64,000 nucleotides of DNA from Schistosoma mansoni (GCF_000237925.1 NC_031495.1:21162435-21226434), one strand, 5' to 3'; positions 1 through 12,640 are shown, numbered from the stretch's first letter. Numbers and translations are program-made. Notes: a model not told the origin generated them from the sequence alone.

Positions 1-20
1 GGAGTGGCAAATAAATGTAA

Positions 21-92
21 TGTCGCTGCCAGGATTCGAACCCGGGTTGGTGCGGCCACAACGCAATGTCCTAACCACTAGACCACAGCGAC
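21..92 (-). tRNA. tRNA-His(GTG)-like, array unit 1 (unit 21-1776, 1756 bp)
   Basis: Read on the minus strand this folds as a 72-nt tRNA without intron. It has a perfect 7-bp acceptor stem (GTCGCTG with CAGCGAC), D-arm GTCT-AGTGGTTA-GGAC, anticodon loop TTGTGGC with GTG at positions 34-36, a 4-nt variable loop, a T-arm with TTCGAAT loop, and discriminator A73. Loop and D/T arms match eukaryotic tRNA-His. The top anticodon-stem pair (27-43) is T-C in the array consensus and again here. This copy differs from consensus in the T stem and variable loop (CCGGG and CAAC instead of CCAGG and TAAC). Internal A and B boxes are intact, but no TTTT terminator follows directly: downstream reads TTACATTTATTTGCC. 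It may be a true gene, a decayed gene or a tRNA-derived repeat; sequence cannot decide. Confidence 0.75.
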
Positions 93-99
93 GACGAAC

Positions 100-470
100 G
101 TGCGTCCCAACGTCACGCTCTCACAACACACACACACACACACCATCGCCATCACACAGTCACCTCCACACCAACGCAACCACACACAATAATCAATACT
201 CTGTCGAATTCAATCGACCGAACTGAACACTTCACACACGTCTCACTCACCTTCATCACACCATCGACAATCTCACTCATTCCCAACAATAACAACGAAA
301 ACAACAATTTAACAACACCAACATCCACGACTCCTGAATCACAACATATTCACCAAACACTACAACACCAACTAACTAACACACCTACTCAATCCACATA
401 CACATCAACCACAGCTACGTTGACACTCACATCGGTAAGTGCATCACGTCAAACCGATGTTTCACCGACT
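100..470 (+). other. G-poor, CA-rich segment of the array unit
   Basis: Between the tRNA-like gene and the GTAAGT site the plus strand is made almost wholly of A, C and T (runs such as CCACACCAACGCAACCACAC), with a (CA)n tract at its left end. The same segment recurs in every unit. Open frames here encode Thr/His/Asn-rich low-complexity sequence and are not credible genes. It lies directly upstream of the tRNA-like gene, so that strand is GT-rich. Confidence 0.7.
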
Positions 471-527
471 GTCTCATTCCTTGTTCTCATCGTGTTCTGT
501 ATTTATTAAATTGGACTATGTTTGCAG
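435..527 (+). other. Intron-like segment with strong splice consensus (repeated in each unit)
   Basis: GTAAGT at 435-440 and TTTGCAG ending at 527 bound a 93-bp intron-sized segment. A second strong donor, CAG|GTGAGT, lies at 1197, and TTCTGCAG ends at 1420. The spacing is the same in all units; the first acceptor reads TCTGCAG in about nine units (4, 13, 16, 17, 18, 20-23). This suggests a possible plus-strand spliced transcript, antisense to the tRNA-like gene. Chance or descent from the captured retroelement remains possible. Confidence 0.4.
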
Positions 528-1260
528 TTCGTAGTTAGCACATCATTTCGACTAATTGTAATTGTCATATTGGCGTCAAGATCGAGTCAGTTGGATATTT
601 TTGCAAGTGAGGATTTCTTTGAAGACTACATGGAGCTGTTTGAAATCTGGTGCACGACTGGAACAGATATTAAAGATGGTGAATTCGCAGCTGACTTCCA
701 GACATTCATTGGCAAAGATGTGTATAACCTGATAAGGCATCTGGATTTTCCAGAGAATTCAGTTCCATTGTCATAGGAATCTCACAGTGAATTACTACTT
801 AATCATGTGCAGTGTGCTAACCAAATACCTGACGAATTGTTGACCACAGAATCGAAGTGCGGAGATTTGTACACAACTCGAACACTCTCTTAATCTCATG
901 CTCAGATAGAAAATATCGAGACCATGGAAACAACAACCGATTCTATTACCGCTGCGAAGTTCAAACATCAGGAGAGGAGACGAAATCTTTCAGTACAGAA
1001 ATGCCAGACAATATACAAATGAAACAATAACAAAACTGCTTCAACAACAAAAATATTCGACCGAACATGGAGTGATTACAGACTGCTGACGTCACATACT
1101 ATCAAGGAACTGATCTCCAACAATCCAAGAATATTCAAAAATCTATGGTTCGTATGCACATCAGTCACATCAACCAAATACATTACAAGGATTCAGGTGA
1201 GTCGGTTCCAATTTCCGTTGTGAATTACAATACTGATGAGTACATTCTAGATCACACACA
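522..1260 (+). mobile_element. Ty3/gypsy retroelement fossil (gag to protease-side remnant) embedded in every array unit
   Basis: The plus strand of each unit encodes a short stretch resembling the Gag region of schistosome Ty3/gypsy elements (Boudicca/Saci/Gulliver kin). Key words are FEIWCTT, FIGKDVY and LIRHLDFP, followed by weaker similarity to the region leading to the protease. No LTRs, reverse transcriptase or integrase are visible in the unit. The copy is broken, and the same remnant sits at the same place in all 25 units (about +500 to +1240 from each tRNA-like 3' end). One old insertion was therefore captured by the satellite and amplified with it. Family assignment is from recognised motifs only. 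Confidence 0.6.
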
Positions 1261-1776
1261 CACACACACACAGTCTATACTCAATACACAAGCGAACAAA
1301 AAACATGACGGACCTACTGAGAAGACGAATAATAGACTACAGAAATCTGGATTCCCATATAAGCTGTAACCGTTGTGTTATTCGTACCAATTGATGATTC
1401 CATAGTGCTTCATTCTGCAGCTAATTCAAATTGAGAATATAACACGTTGAGTTGTGCTCATCGTATTATGTCTGCATTAGATTGGACTAATCTGGGAATT
1501 CTCAGCAAATCGATACGAATAATTTCAATGATCATAATATTATATTAACTGAGATGCAGTCAAATGAGGACTGACGTGCTGTGTACTGTATCGGAAGTGT
1601 ACGACGGAATGCGGTCTATGACTTGTATCGGTGCGTCGGGACACCGGTGTCAGTGAGGACTCAGTTGAATTGGAAGTGTCAATTGTGGATTGATTGGGGT
1701 GAAGTGCAGTGGTGAGTGTGTGGGATGGTGCGAATGCAGTCGATGGTAGTGAATGTGGAGTGGCAAGTAAATGTAA

Positions 1777-1848
1777 TGTCGCTGCCAGGATTCGAACCTG
1801 GGTTAGTGCGGCCACAACGCAATGCCCTAACCACTAGACCACAGCGAC
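1777..1848 (-). tRNA. tRNA-His(GTG)-like, array unit 2 (unit 1777-3534, 1758 bp)
   Basis: Consensus fold, except one change in the D stem (GGGC in place of GGAC), which breaks or weakens a D-stem pair. The nearest T-run on its own strand is T6, complementary to 1298-1303, about 474 nt downstream. Confidence 0.72.
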
Positions 1849-3534
1849 GATGAACGTGCGTCCCAACGTCACGCTCTCACAACACACACACACACACACC
1901 ATCGCCATCACACAGTCACCTCCACACCAACGCAACCACACACAATAATCAATACTCTGTCGAATTCAATCGACCGAACTGAACAATTCACACACGTCTC
2001 ACTCACCTTCATCACACCATCGACAATCTCACTCATTCCCAACAATAACAACGAAAACAACAATTTAACAACACCAACATCCACGACTCCTGAATCACAA
2101 CATATTCACCAAACACTACAACACCAACTAACTAACACACCTACTCAATCCACATACACATCAACCACAGCTACGTTGACACTCACATCGGTAAGTGCAT
2201 CACGTCAAACCGATGTTTCACCGACTGTCTCATTCCTTGTTCTCATCGTGTTCTGTATTTATTAAATTGGACTATGTTTGCAGTTCGTAGTTAGCACATC
2301 ATTTCGACTAATTGTAATTGTCATATTGGCGTCAAGATCGAGTCAGTTGGATATTTTTGCAAGTGAGGATTTCTTTGAAGACTACATGGAGCTGTTTGAA
2401 ATCTGGTGCACGACTGGAACAGATATTAAAGATGGTGAATTCGCAGCTGACTTCCAGACATTCATTGGCAAAGATGTGTATAACCTGATAAGGCATCTGG
2501 ATTTTCCAGAGAATTCAGTTCCATTGTCATAGGAATCTCACAGTGAATTACTACTTAATCATGTGCAGTGTGCTAACCAAATACCTGACGAATTGTTGAC
2601 CACAGAATCGAAGTGCGGAGATTTGTACACAACTCGAACACTCTCTTAATCTCATGCTCAGATAGAAAATATCGAGACCATGGAAACAACAACCGATTCT
2701 ATTACCGCTGCGAAGTTCAAACATCAGGAGAGGAGACGAAATCTTTCAGTACAGAAATGCCAGACAATATACAAATGAAACAATAACAAAACTGCTTCAA
2801 CAACAAAAATATTCGACCGAACATGGAGTGATTACAGACTGCTGACGTCACATACTATCAAGGAACTGATCTCCAACAATCCAAGAATATTCAAAAATCT
2901 ATGGTTCGTATGCACATCAGTCACATCAACCAAATACATTACAAGGATTCAGGTGAGTCGGTTCCAATTTCCGTTGTGAATTACAATACTGATGAGTACA
3001 TTCTAGATCACACACACACACACACACACAGTCTATACTCAATACACAAGCGAACAAAAAACATGACGGACCTACTGAGAAGACGAATAATAGACTACAG
3101 AAATCTGGATTCCCATATAAGCTGTAACCGTTGTGTTATTCGTACCAATTGATGATTCCATAGTGCTTCATTCTGCAGCTAATTCAAATTGAGAATATAA
3201 CACGTTGAGTTGTGCTCATCGTATTATGTCTGCATTAGATTGGACTAATCTGGGAATTCTCAGCAAATCGATACGAATAATTTCAATGATCATAATATTA
3301 TATTAACTGAGATGCAGTCAAATGAGGACTGACGTGCTGTGTACTGTATCGGAAGTGTACGACGGAATGCGGTCTATGACTTGTATCGGTGCGTCGGGAC
3401 ACCGGTGTCAGTGAGGACTCAGTTGAATTGGAAGTGTCAATTGTGGATTGATTGAGGTGAAGTGCAGTGGTGAGTGTGTGGGATGGTGCGAATGCAGTCG
3501 ATGGTAGTGAATGTGGAGTGGCAAATAAATGTAA

Positions 3535-3606
3535 TGTCGCTGCCAGGATTCGAACCTGGGTTAGTGCGGCCACAACGCAATGTCCTAACCACTAGACCAC
3601 AGCGAC
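3535..3606 (-). tRNA. tRNA-His(GTG)-like, array unit 3 (unit 3535-5290, 1756 bp)
   Basis: Consensus tRNA sequence: acceptor, D and T stems fully paired, anticodon GTG, T-C mismatch at 27-43. Confidence 0.75.
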
Positions 3607-5290
3607 GATGAACGTGCGTCCCAACGTCACGCTCTCACAACACACACACACACACACCATCGCCATCACACAGTCACCTCCACACCAACGCAACCACACA
3701 CAATAATCAATACTCTGTCGAATTCAATCGACCGAACTGAACACTTCACACACGTCTCACTCACCTTCATCACACCATCGACAATCTCACTCATTCCCAA
3801 CAATAACAACGAAAACAACAATTTAACAACACCAACATCCACGACTCCTGAATCACAACATATTCACCAAACACTACAACACCAACTAACTAACACACCT
3901 ACTCAATCCACATACACATCAACCACAGCTACGTTGACACTCACATCGGTAAGTGCATCACGTCAAACCGATGTTTCACCGACTGTCTCATTCCTTGTTC
4001 TCATCGTGTTCTGTATTTATTAAATTGGACTATGTTTGCAGTTCGTAGTTAGCACATCATTTCGACTAATTGTAATTGTCATATTGGCGTCAAGATCGAG
4101 TCAGTTGGATATTTTTGCAAGTGAGGATTTCTTTGAAGACTACATGGAGCTGTTTGAAATCTGGTGCACGACTGGAACAGATATTAAAGATGGTGAATTC
4201 GCAGCTGACTTCCAGACATTCATTGGCAAAGATGTGTATGACCTGATAAGGCATCTGGATTTTCCAGAGAATTCAGTTCCATTGTCATAGGAATCTCACA
4301 GTGAATTACTACTTAATCATGTGCAGTGTGCTAACCAAATACCTGACGAATTGTTGACCACAGAATCGAAGTGCGGAGATTTGTACACAACTCGAACACT
4401 CTCTTAATCTCATGCTCAGATAGAAAATATCGAGACCATGGAAACAACAACCGATTCTATTACCGCTGCGAAGTTCAAACATCAGGAGAGGAGACGAAAT
4501 CTTTCAGTACAGAAATGCCAGACAATATACAAATGAAACAATAACAAAACTGCTTCAACAACAAAAATATTCGACCGAACATGGAGTGATTACAGACTGC
4601 TGACGTCACATACTATCAAGGAACTGATCTCCAACAATCCAAGAATATTCAAAAATCTATGGTTCGTATGCACATCAGTCACATCAACCAAATACATTAC
4701 AAGGATTCAGGTGAGTCGGTTCCAATTTCCGTTGTGAATTACAATACTGATGAGTACATTCTAGATCACACACACACACACACACAGTCTATACTCAATA
4801 CACAAGCGAACAAAAAACATGACGGACCTACTGAGAAGACGAATAATAGACTACAGAAATCTTGATTCCCATATAAGCTGTAACCGTTGTGTTATTCGTA
4901 CCAATTGATGATTCCATAGTGCTTCATTCTGCAGCTAATTCAAATTGAGAATATAACACGTTGAGTTGTGCTCATCGTATTATGTCTGCATTAGATTGGA
5001 CTAATCTGGGAATCCTCAGCAAATCGATACGAATAATTTCAATGATCATAATATTATATTAACTGAGATGCAGTCAAATGAGGACTGACGTGCTGTGTAC
5101 TGTATCGGAAGTGTACGACGGAATGCGGTCTATGACTTGTATCGGTGCGTCGGGACACCGGTGTCAGTGAGGACTCAGTTGAATTGGAAGTGTCAATTGT
5201 GGATTGATTGAGGTGAAGTGCAGTGGTGAGTGTGTGGGATGGTGCGAATGCAGTCGATGGTAGTGAATGTGGAGTGGCAAATAAATGTAA

Positions 5291-5362
5291 TGTCGCTGCC
5301 AGGATTCGAACCCGGGTTAGTGCGGCCACAACGCAATGTCCTAACCACTAGACCACAGCGAC
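5291..5362 (-). tRNA. tRNA-His(GTG)-like, array unit 4 (unit 5291-7046, 1756 bp)
   Basis: T stem has CCGGG instead of CCAGG, giving a G-T wobble; otherwise consensus. Confidence 0.75.
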
Positions 5363-7046
5363 GATGAACGTGCGTCCCAACGTCACGCTCTCACAACACA
5401 CACACACACACACCATCGCCATCACACAGTCACCTCCACACCAACGCAACCACACACAATAATCAATACTCTGTCGAATTCAATCGACCGAACTGAACAA
5501 TTCACACACGTCTCACTCACCTTCATCACACCATCGACAATCTCACTCATTCCCAACAATAACAACGAAAACAACAATTTAACAACACCAACATCCACGA
5601 CTCCTGAATCACAACATATTCACCAAACACTACAACACCAACTAACTAACACACCTACTCAATCCACATACACATCAACCACAGCTACGTTGACACTCAC
5701 ATCGGTAAGTGCATCACGTCAAACCGATGTTTCACCGACTGTCTCATTCCTTGTTCTCATCGTGTTCTGTATTTATTAAATTGGACTATGTCTGCAGTTC
5801 GTAGTTAGCACATCATTTCGACTAATTGTAATTGTCATATTGGCGTCAAGATCGAGTCAGTTGGATATTTTTGCAAGTGAGGATTTCTTTGAAGACTACA
5901 TGGAGCTGTTTGAAATCTGGTGCACGACTGGAACAGATATTAAAGATGGTGAATTCGCAGCTGACTTCCAGACATTCATTGGCAAAGATGTGTATAACCT
6001 GATAAGGCATCTGGATTTTCCAGAGAATTCAGTTCCATTGTCATAGGAATCTCACAGTGAATTACTACTTAATCATGTGCAGTGTGCTAACCAAATACCT
6101 GACGAATTGTTGACCACAGAATCGAAGTGCGGAGATTTGTACACAACTCGAACACTCTCATAATCTCATGCTCAGATAGAAAATATCGAGACCATGGAAA
6201 CAACAACCGATTCTATTACCGCTGCGAAGTTCAAACGTCAGGAGAGGAGACGAAATCTTTCAGTACAGAAATGCCAGACAATATACAAATGAAACAATAA
6301 CAAAACTGCTTCAACAACAAAAATATTCGACCGAACATGGAGTGATTACAGACTGCTGACGTCACATACTATCAAGGAACTGATCTCCAACAATCCAAGA
6401 ATATTCAAAAATCTATGGTTCGTATGCACATCAGTCACATCAACCAAATACATTACAAGGATTCAGGTGAGTCGGTTCCAATTTCCGTTGTGAATTACAA
6501 TACTGATGAGTACATTCTAGATCACACACACACACACACACAGTCTATACTCAATACACAAGCGAACAAAAAACATGACGGACCTACTGAGAAGACGAAT
6601 AATAGACTACAGAAATCTGGATTCCCATATAAGCTGTAACCGTTGTGTTATTCGTACCAATTGATGATTCCATAGTGCTTCATTCTGCAGCTAATTCAAA
6701 TTGAGAATATAACACGTTGAGTTGTGCTCATCGTATTATGTCTGCATTAGATTGGACTAATCTGGGAATTCTCAGCAAATCGATACGAATAATTTCAATG
6801 ATCATAATATTATATTAACTGAGATGCAGTCAAATGAGGACTGACGTGCTGTGTACTGTATCGGAAGTGTACGACGGAATGCGGTCTATGACTTGTATCG
6901 GAGCGTCGGGACACCGGTGTCAGTGAGGACTCAGTTGAATTGGAAGTGTCAATTGTGGATTGATTGGGGTGAAGTGCAGTGGTGAGTGTGTGGGATGGTG
7001 CGAATGCAGTCGATGGTAGTGAATGTGGAGTGGCAAATAAATGTAA

Positions 7047-7118
7047 TGTCGCTGCCAGGATTCGAACCTGGGTTAGTGCGGCCACAACGCAATGTCCTAA
7101 CCACTAGACCACAGCGAC
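7047..7118 (-). tRNA. tRNA-His(GTG)-like, array unit 5 (unit 7047-8798, 1752 bp)
   Basis: Consensus tRNA; the flank beyond its 5' end has the GACGACG variant also seen in units 1 and 14. The following (CA)n tract is short. Confidence 0.75.
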
Positions 7119-8798
7119 GACGAACGTGCGTCCCAACGTCACGCTCTCACAACACACACACACACCATCGCCATCACACAGTCACCTCCACACCAACGCA
7201 ACCACACACAATAATCAATACTCTGTCGAATTCAATCGACCGAACTGAACACTTCACACACGTCTCACTCACCTTCATCACACCATCGACAATCTCACTC
7301 ATTCCCAACAATAACAACGAAAACAACAATTTAACAACACCAACATCCACGACTCCTGAATCACAACATATTCACCAAACACTACAACACCAACTAACTA
7401 ACACACCTACTCAATCCACATACACATCAACCACAGCTACGTTGACACTCACATCGGTAAGTGCATCACGTCAAACCGATGTTTCACCGACTGTCTCATT
7501 CCTTGTTCTCATCGTGTTCTGTATTTATTAAATTGGACTATGTTTGCAGTTCGTAGTTAGCACATCATTTCGACTAATTGTAATTGTCATATTGGCGTCA
7601 AGATCGAGTCAGTTGGATATTTTTGCAAGTGAGGATTTCTTTGAAGACTACATGGAGCTGTTTGAAATCTGGTGCACGACTGGAACAGATATTAAAGATG
7701 GTGAATTCGCAGCTGACTTCCAGACATTCATTGGCAAAGATGTGTATAACCTGATAAGGCATCTGGATTTTCCAGAGAATTCAGTTCCATTGTCATAGGA
7801 ATCTCACAGTGAATTACTACTTAATCATGTGCAGTGTGCTAACCAAATACCTGACGAATTGTTGACCACAGAATCGAAGTGCGGAGATTTGTACACAACT
7901 CGAACACTCTCTTAATCTCATGCTCAGATAGAAAATATCGAGACCATGGAAACAACAACCGATTCTATTACCGCTGCGAAGTTCAAACATCAGGAGAGGA
8001 GACGAAATCTTTCAGTACAGAAATGCCAGACAATATACAAATGAAACAATAACAAAACTGCTTCAACAACAAAAATATTCGACCGAACATGGAGTGATTA
8101 CAGACTGCTGACGTCACATACTATCAAGGAACTGATCTCCAACAATCCAAGAATATTCAAAAATCTATGGTTCGTATGCACATCAGTCACATCAACCAAA
8201 TACATTACAAGGATTCAGGTGAGTCGGTTCCAATTTCCGTTGTGAATTACAATACTGATGAGTACATTCTAGATCACACACACACACACACACAGTCTAT
8301 ACTCAATACACAAGCGAACAAAAAACATGACGGACCTACTGAGAAGACGAATAATAGACTACAGAAATCTGGATTCCCATATAAGCTGTAACCGTTGTGT
8401 TATTCGTACCAATTGATGATTCCATAGTGCTTCATTCTGCAGCTAATTCAAATTGAGAATATAACACGTTGAGTTGTGCTCATCGTATTATGTCTGCATT
8501 AGATTGGACTAATCTGGGAATTCTCAGCAAATCGATACGAATAATTTCAATGATCATAATATTATATTAACTGAGATGCAGTCAAATGAGGACTGACGTG
8601 CTGTGTACTGTATCGGAAGTGTACGACGGAATGCGGTCTATGACTTGTATCGGTGCGTCGGGACACCGGTGTCAGTGAGGACTCAGTTGAATTGGAAGTG
8701 TCAATTGTGGATTGATTGGGGTGAAGTGCAGTGGTGAGTGTGTGGGATGGTGCGAATGCAGTCGATGGTAGTGAATGTGGAGTGGCAAGTAAATGTAA

Positions 8799-8870
8799 TG
8801 TCGCTGCCAGGATTCGAACCTGGGTTAGTGCGGCCACAACGCAATGTCCTAACCACTAGACCACAGCGAC
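8799..8870 (-). tRNA. tRNA-His(GTG)-like, array unit 6 (unit 8799-10560, 1762 bp)
   Basis: Consensus tRNA; the 3' flank carries the GGCAAGTAAATG variant shared with unit 2. The unit is long because of an expanded (CA)n tract. Confidence 0.75.
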
Positions 8871-10560
8871 GATGAACGTGCGTCCCAACGTCACGCTCTC
8901 ACAACACACACACACACACACACCATCGCCATCACACAGTCACCTCCACACCAACGCAACCACACACAATAATCAATACTCTGTCGAATTCAATCGACCG
9001 AACTGAACACTTCACACACGTCTCACTCACCTTCATCACACCATCGACAATCTCACTCATTCCCAACAATAACAACGAAAACAACAATTTAACAACACCA
9101 ACATCCACGACTCCTGAATCACAACATATTCACCAAACACTACAACACCAACTAACTAACACACCTACTCAATCCACATACACATCAACCACAGCTACGT
9201 TGACACTCACATCGGTAAGTGCATCACGTCAAACCGATGTTTCACCGACTGTCTCATTCCTTGTTCTCATCGTGTTCTGTATCTATTAAATTGGACTATG
9301 TTTGCAGTTCGTAGTTAGCACATCATTTCGACTAATTGTAATTGTCATATTGGCGTCAAGATCGAGTCAGTTGGATATTTTTGCAAGTGAGGATTTCTTT
9401 GAAGACTACATGGAGCTGTTTGAAATCTGGTGCACGACTGGAACAGATATTAAAGATGGTGAATTCGCAGCTGACTTCCAGACATTCATTGGCAAAGATG
9501 TGTATAACCTGATAAGGCATCTGGATTTTCCAGAGAATTCAGTTCCATTGTCATAGGAATCTCACAGTGAATTACTACTTAATCATGTGCAGTGTGCTAA
9601 CCAAATACCTGACGAATTGTTGACCACAGAATCGAAGTGCGGAGATTTGTACACAACTCGAACACTCTCTTAATCTCATGCTCAGATAGAAAATATCGAG
9701 ACCATGGAAACAACAACCGATTCTATTACCGCTGCGAAGTTCAAACATCAGGAGAGGAGACGAAATCTTTCAGTACAGAAATGCCAGACAATATACAAAT
9801 GAAACAATAACAAAACTGCTTCAACAACAAAAATATTCGACCGAACATGGAGTGATTACAGACTGCTGACGTCACATACTATCAAGGAACTGATCTCCAA
9901 CAATCCAAGAATATTCAAAAATCTATGGTTCGTATGCACATCAGTCACATCAACCAAATACATTACAAGGATTCAGGTGAGTCAGTTCCAATTTCCGTTG
10001 TGAATTACAATACTGATGAGTACATTCTAGATCACACACACACACACACACACACAGTCTATACTCAATACACAAGCGAACAAAAAACATGACGGACCTA
10101 CTGAGAAGACGAATAATAGACTACAGAAATCTGGATTCCCATATAAGCTGTAACCGTTGTGTTATTCGTACCAATTGATGATTCCATAGTGCTTCATTCT
10201 GCAGCTAATTCAAATTGAGAATATAACACGTTGAGTTGTGCTCATCGTATTATGTCTGCATTAGATTGGACTAATCTGGGAATTCTCAGCAAATCGATAC
10301 GAATAATTTCAATGATCATAATATTATATTAACTGAGATGCAGTCAAATGAGGACTGACGTGCTGTGTACTGTATCGGAAGTGTACGACGGAATGCGGTC
10401 TATGACTTGTATCGGTGCGTCGGGACACCGGTGTCAGTGAGGACTCAGTTGAATTGGAAGTGTCAATTGTGGATTGATTGGGGTGAAGTGCAGTGGTGAG
10501 TGTGTGGGATGGTGCGAATGCAGTCGATGGTAGTGAATGTGGAGTGGCAAATAAATGTAA

Positions 10561-10632
10561 TGTCGCTGCCAGGATTCGAACCTGGGTTAGTGCGGCCACA
10601 ACGCAATGTCCTAACCACTAGACCACAGCGAC
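10561..10632 (-). tRNA. tRNA-His(GTG)-like, array unit 7 (unit 10561-12292, 1732 bp)
   Basis: Consensus tRNA. The unit is short because 30 bp are missing near its right end, at about 12254. Confidence 0.75.
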
Positions 10633-12239
10633 GATGAACGTGCGTCCCAACGTCACGCTCTCACAACACACACACACACACACACCATCGCCATCACACA
10701 GTCACCTCCACACCAACGCAACCACACACAATAATCAATACTCTGTCGAATTCAATCGACCGAACTGAACACTTCACACACGTCTCACTCACCTTCATCA
10801 CACCATCGACAATCTCACTCATTCCCAACAATAACAACGAAAACAACAATTTAACAACACCAACATCCACGACTCCTGAATCACAACATATTCACCAAAC
10901 ACTACAACACCAACTAACTAACACACCTACTCAATCCACATACACATCAACCACAGCTACGTTGACACTCACATCGGTAAGTGCATCACGTCAAACCGAT
11001 GTTTCACCGACTGTCTCATTCCTTGTTCTCATCGTGTTCTGTATTTATTAAATTGGACTATGTTTGCAGTTCGTAGTTAGCACATCATTTCGACTAATTG
11101 TAATTGTCATATTGGCGTCAAGATCAAGTCAGTTGGATATTTTTGCAAGTGAGGATTTCTTTGAAGACTACATGGAGCTGTTTGAAATCTGGTGCACGAC
11201 TGGAACAGATATTAAAGATGGTGAATTCGCAGCTGACTTCCAGACATTCATTGGCAAAGATGTGTATGACCTGATAAGGCATCTGGATTTTCCAGAGAAT
11301 TCAGTTCCATTGTCATAGGAATCTCACAGTGAATTACTACTTAATCATGTGCAGTGTGCTAACCAAATACCTGACGAATTGTTGACCACAGAATCGAAGT
11401 GCGGAGATTTGTACACAACTCGAACACTCTCTTAATCTCATGCTCAGATAGAAAATATCGAGACCATGGAAACAACAACCGATTCTATTACCGCTGCGAA
11501 GTTCAAACATCAGGAGAGGAGACGAAATCTTTCAGTACAGAAATGCCAGACAATATACAAATGAAACAATAACAAAACTGCTTCAACAACAAAAATATTC
11601 GACCGAACATGGAGTGATTACAGACTGCTGACGTCACATACTATCAAGGAACTGATCTCCAACAATCCAAGAATATTCAAAAATCTATGGTTCGTATGCA
11701 CATCAGTCACATCAACCAAATACATTACAAGGATTCAGGTGAGTCGGTTCCAATTTCCGTTGTGAATTACAATACTGATGAGTACATTCTAGATCACACA
11801 CACACACACACACACACAGTCTATACTCAATACACAAGCGAACAAAAAACATGACGGACCTACTGAGAAGACGAATAATAGACTACAGAAATCTGGATTC
11901 CCATATAAGCTGTAACCGTTGTGTTATTCGTACCAATTGATGATTCCATAGTGCTTCATTCTGCAGCTAATTCAAATTGAGAATATAACACGTTGAGTTG
12001 TGCTCATCGTATTATGTCTGCATTAGATTGGACTAATCTGGGAATTCTCAGCAAATCGATACGAATAATTTCAATGATCATAATATTATATTAACTGAGA
12101 TGCAGTCAAATGAGGACTGACGTGCTGTGTACTGTATCGGAAGTGTACGACGGAATGCGGTCTATGACTTGTATCGGTGCGTCGGGACACCAGTGTCAGT
12201 GAGGACTCAGTTGAATTGGAAGTGTCAATTGTGGATTGA

Positions 12240-12292
12240 TTGGGGTGAAGTGCAGTCGATGGTAGTGAATGTGGAGTGGCAAATAAATGTAA
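12240..12292. other. 30-bp deletion relative to unit consensus, shared by units 7 and 8
   Basis: Normal units have TGCAGT, then 24 bp, then TGCAGT before the tRNA-like 3' flank. Here and at 13981-14000 only one TGCAGT remains, so exactly one 30-bp period is gone, as expected from slippage or recombination between the 6-bp direct repeats. Confidence 0.85.
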
Positions 12293-12364
12293 TGTCGCTG
12301 CCAGGATTCGAACCTGGGTTAGTGCGGCCACAACGCAATGTCCTAACCACTAGACCACAGCGAC
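12293..12364 (-). tRNA. tRNA-His(GTG)-like, array unit 8 (unit 12293-14023, 1731 bp)
   Basis: Consensus tRNA. This unit carries both the 85-bp foreign patch (12556-12640) and, at its right end, the same 30-bp deletion as unit 7. Confidence 0.75.
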
Positions 12365-12555
12365 GATGAACGTGCGTCCCAACGTCACGCTCTCACAACA
12401 CACACACACACACACACCATCGCCATCACACAGTCACCTCCACACCAACGCAACCACACACAATAATCAATACTCTGTCGAATTCAATCGACCGAACTGA
12501 ACACTTCACACACGTCTCACTCACCTTCATCACACCATCGACAATCTCACTCATT

Positions 12556-12640
12556 ATCTTTTCTTTCTGTGTTGGCAGTTATATGTTGAAATGTTGTTGT
12601 ATGGTACTAGTTGCCCTTATCAAAATTGGGCAAAATCTCG
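12556..12640. other. Foreign 85-bp patch in array unit 8
   Basis: In this unit only, about 80 bp of the standard CA-rich sequence is replaced by 85 bp of unrelated sequence. The flanking CTCACTCATT and ACAACACCAACTAAC are retained. The patch starts with a pyrimidine-rich stretch ending in GGCAG, like a 3' splice site. No source is visible elsewhere in the window. Confidence 0.85.

Noticed and set aside
522-776. 84-codon frame as a host gene present in most units.
   Set aside because: Its motifs match Ty3/gypsy Gag, so it is treated as a retroelement fossil.
1145-1369. 68-84 codon plus-strand frames across the second (CA)n tract.
   Set aside because: Length and end change with CA repeat number between units. 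No domain, low complexity.
1540-1815. 91-codon minus-strand frame repeated in almost every unit, apparently a conserved protein.
   Set aside because: It begins with GTG exactly at the tRNA-like anticodon and runs through the tRNA 3' half. Its conservation only reflects unit identity.
6986-7531. 181-codon plus-strand frame with Thr/Asn/His-rich sequence (also at 22742-23287).
   Set aside because: It is antisense to the tRNA-like gene (SLPGFEPG is typical tRNA antisense translation) and then low-complexity CA-rich DNA. It is open in only two units, where CA-tract length happens to fit.
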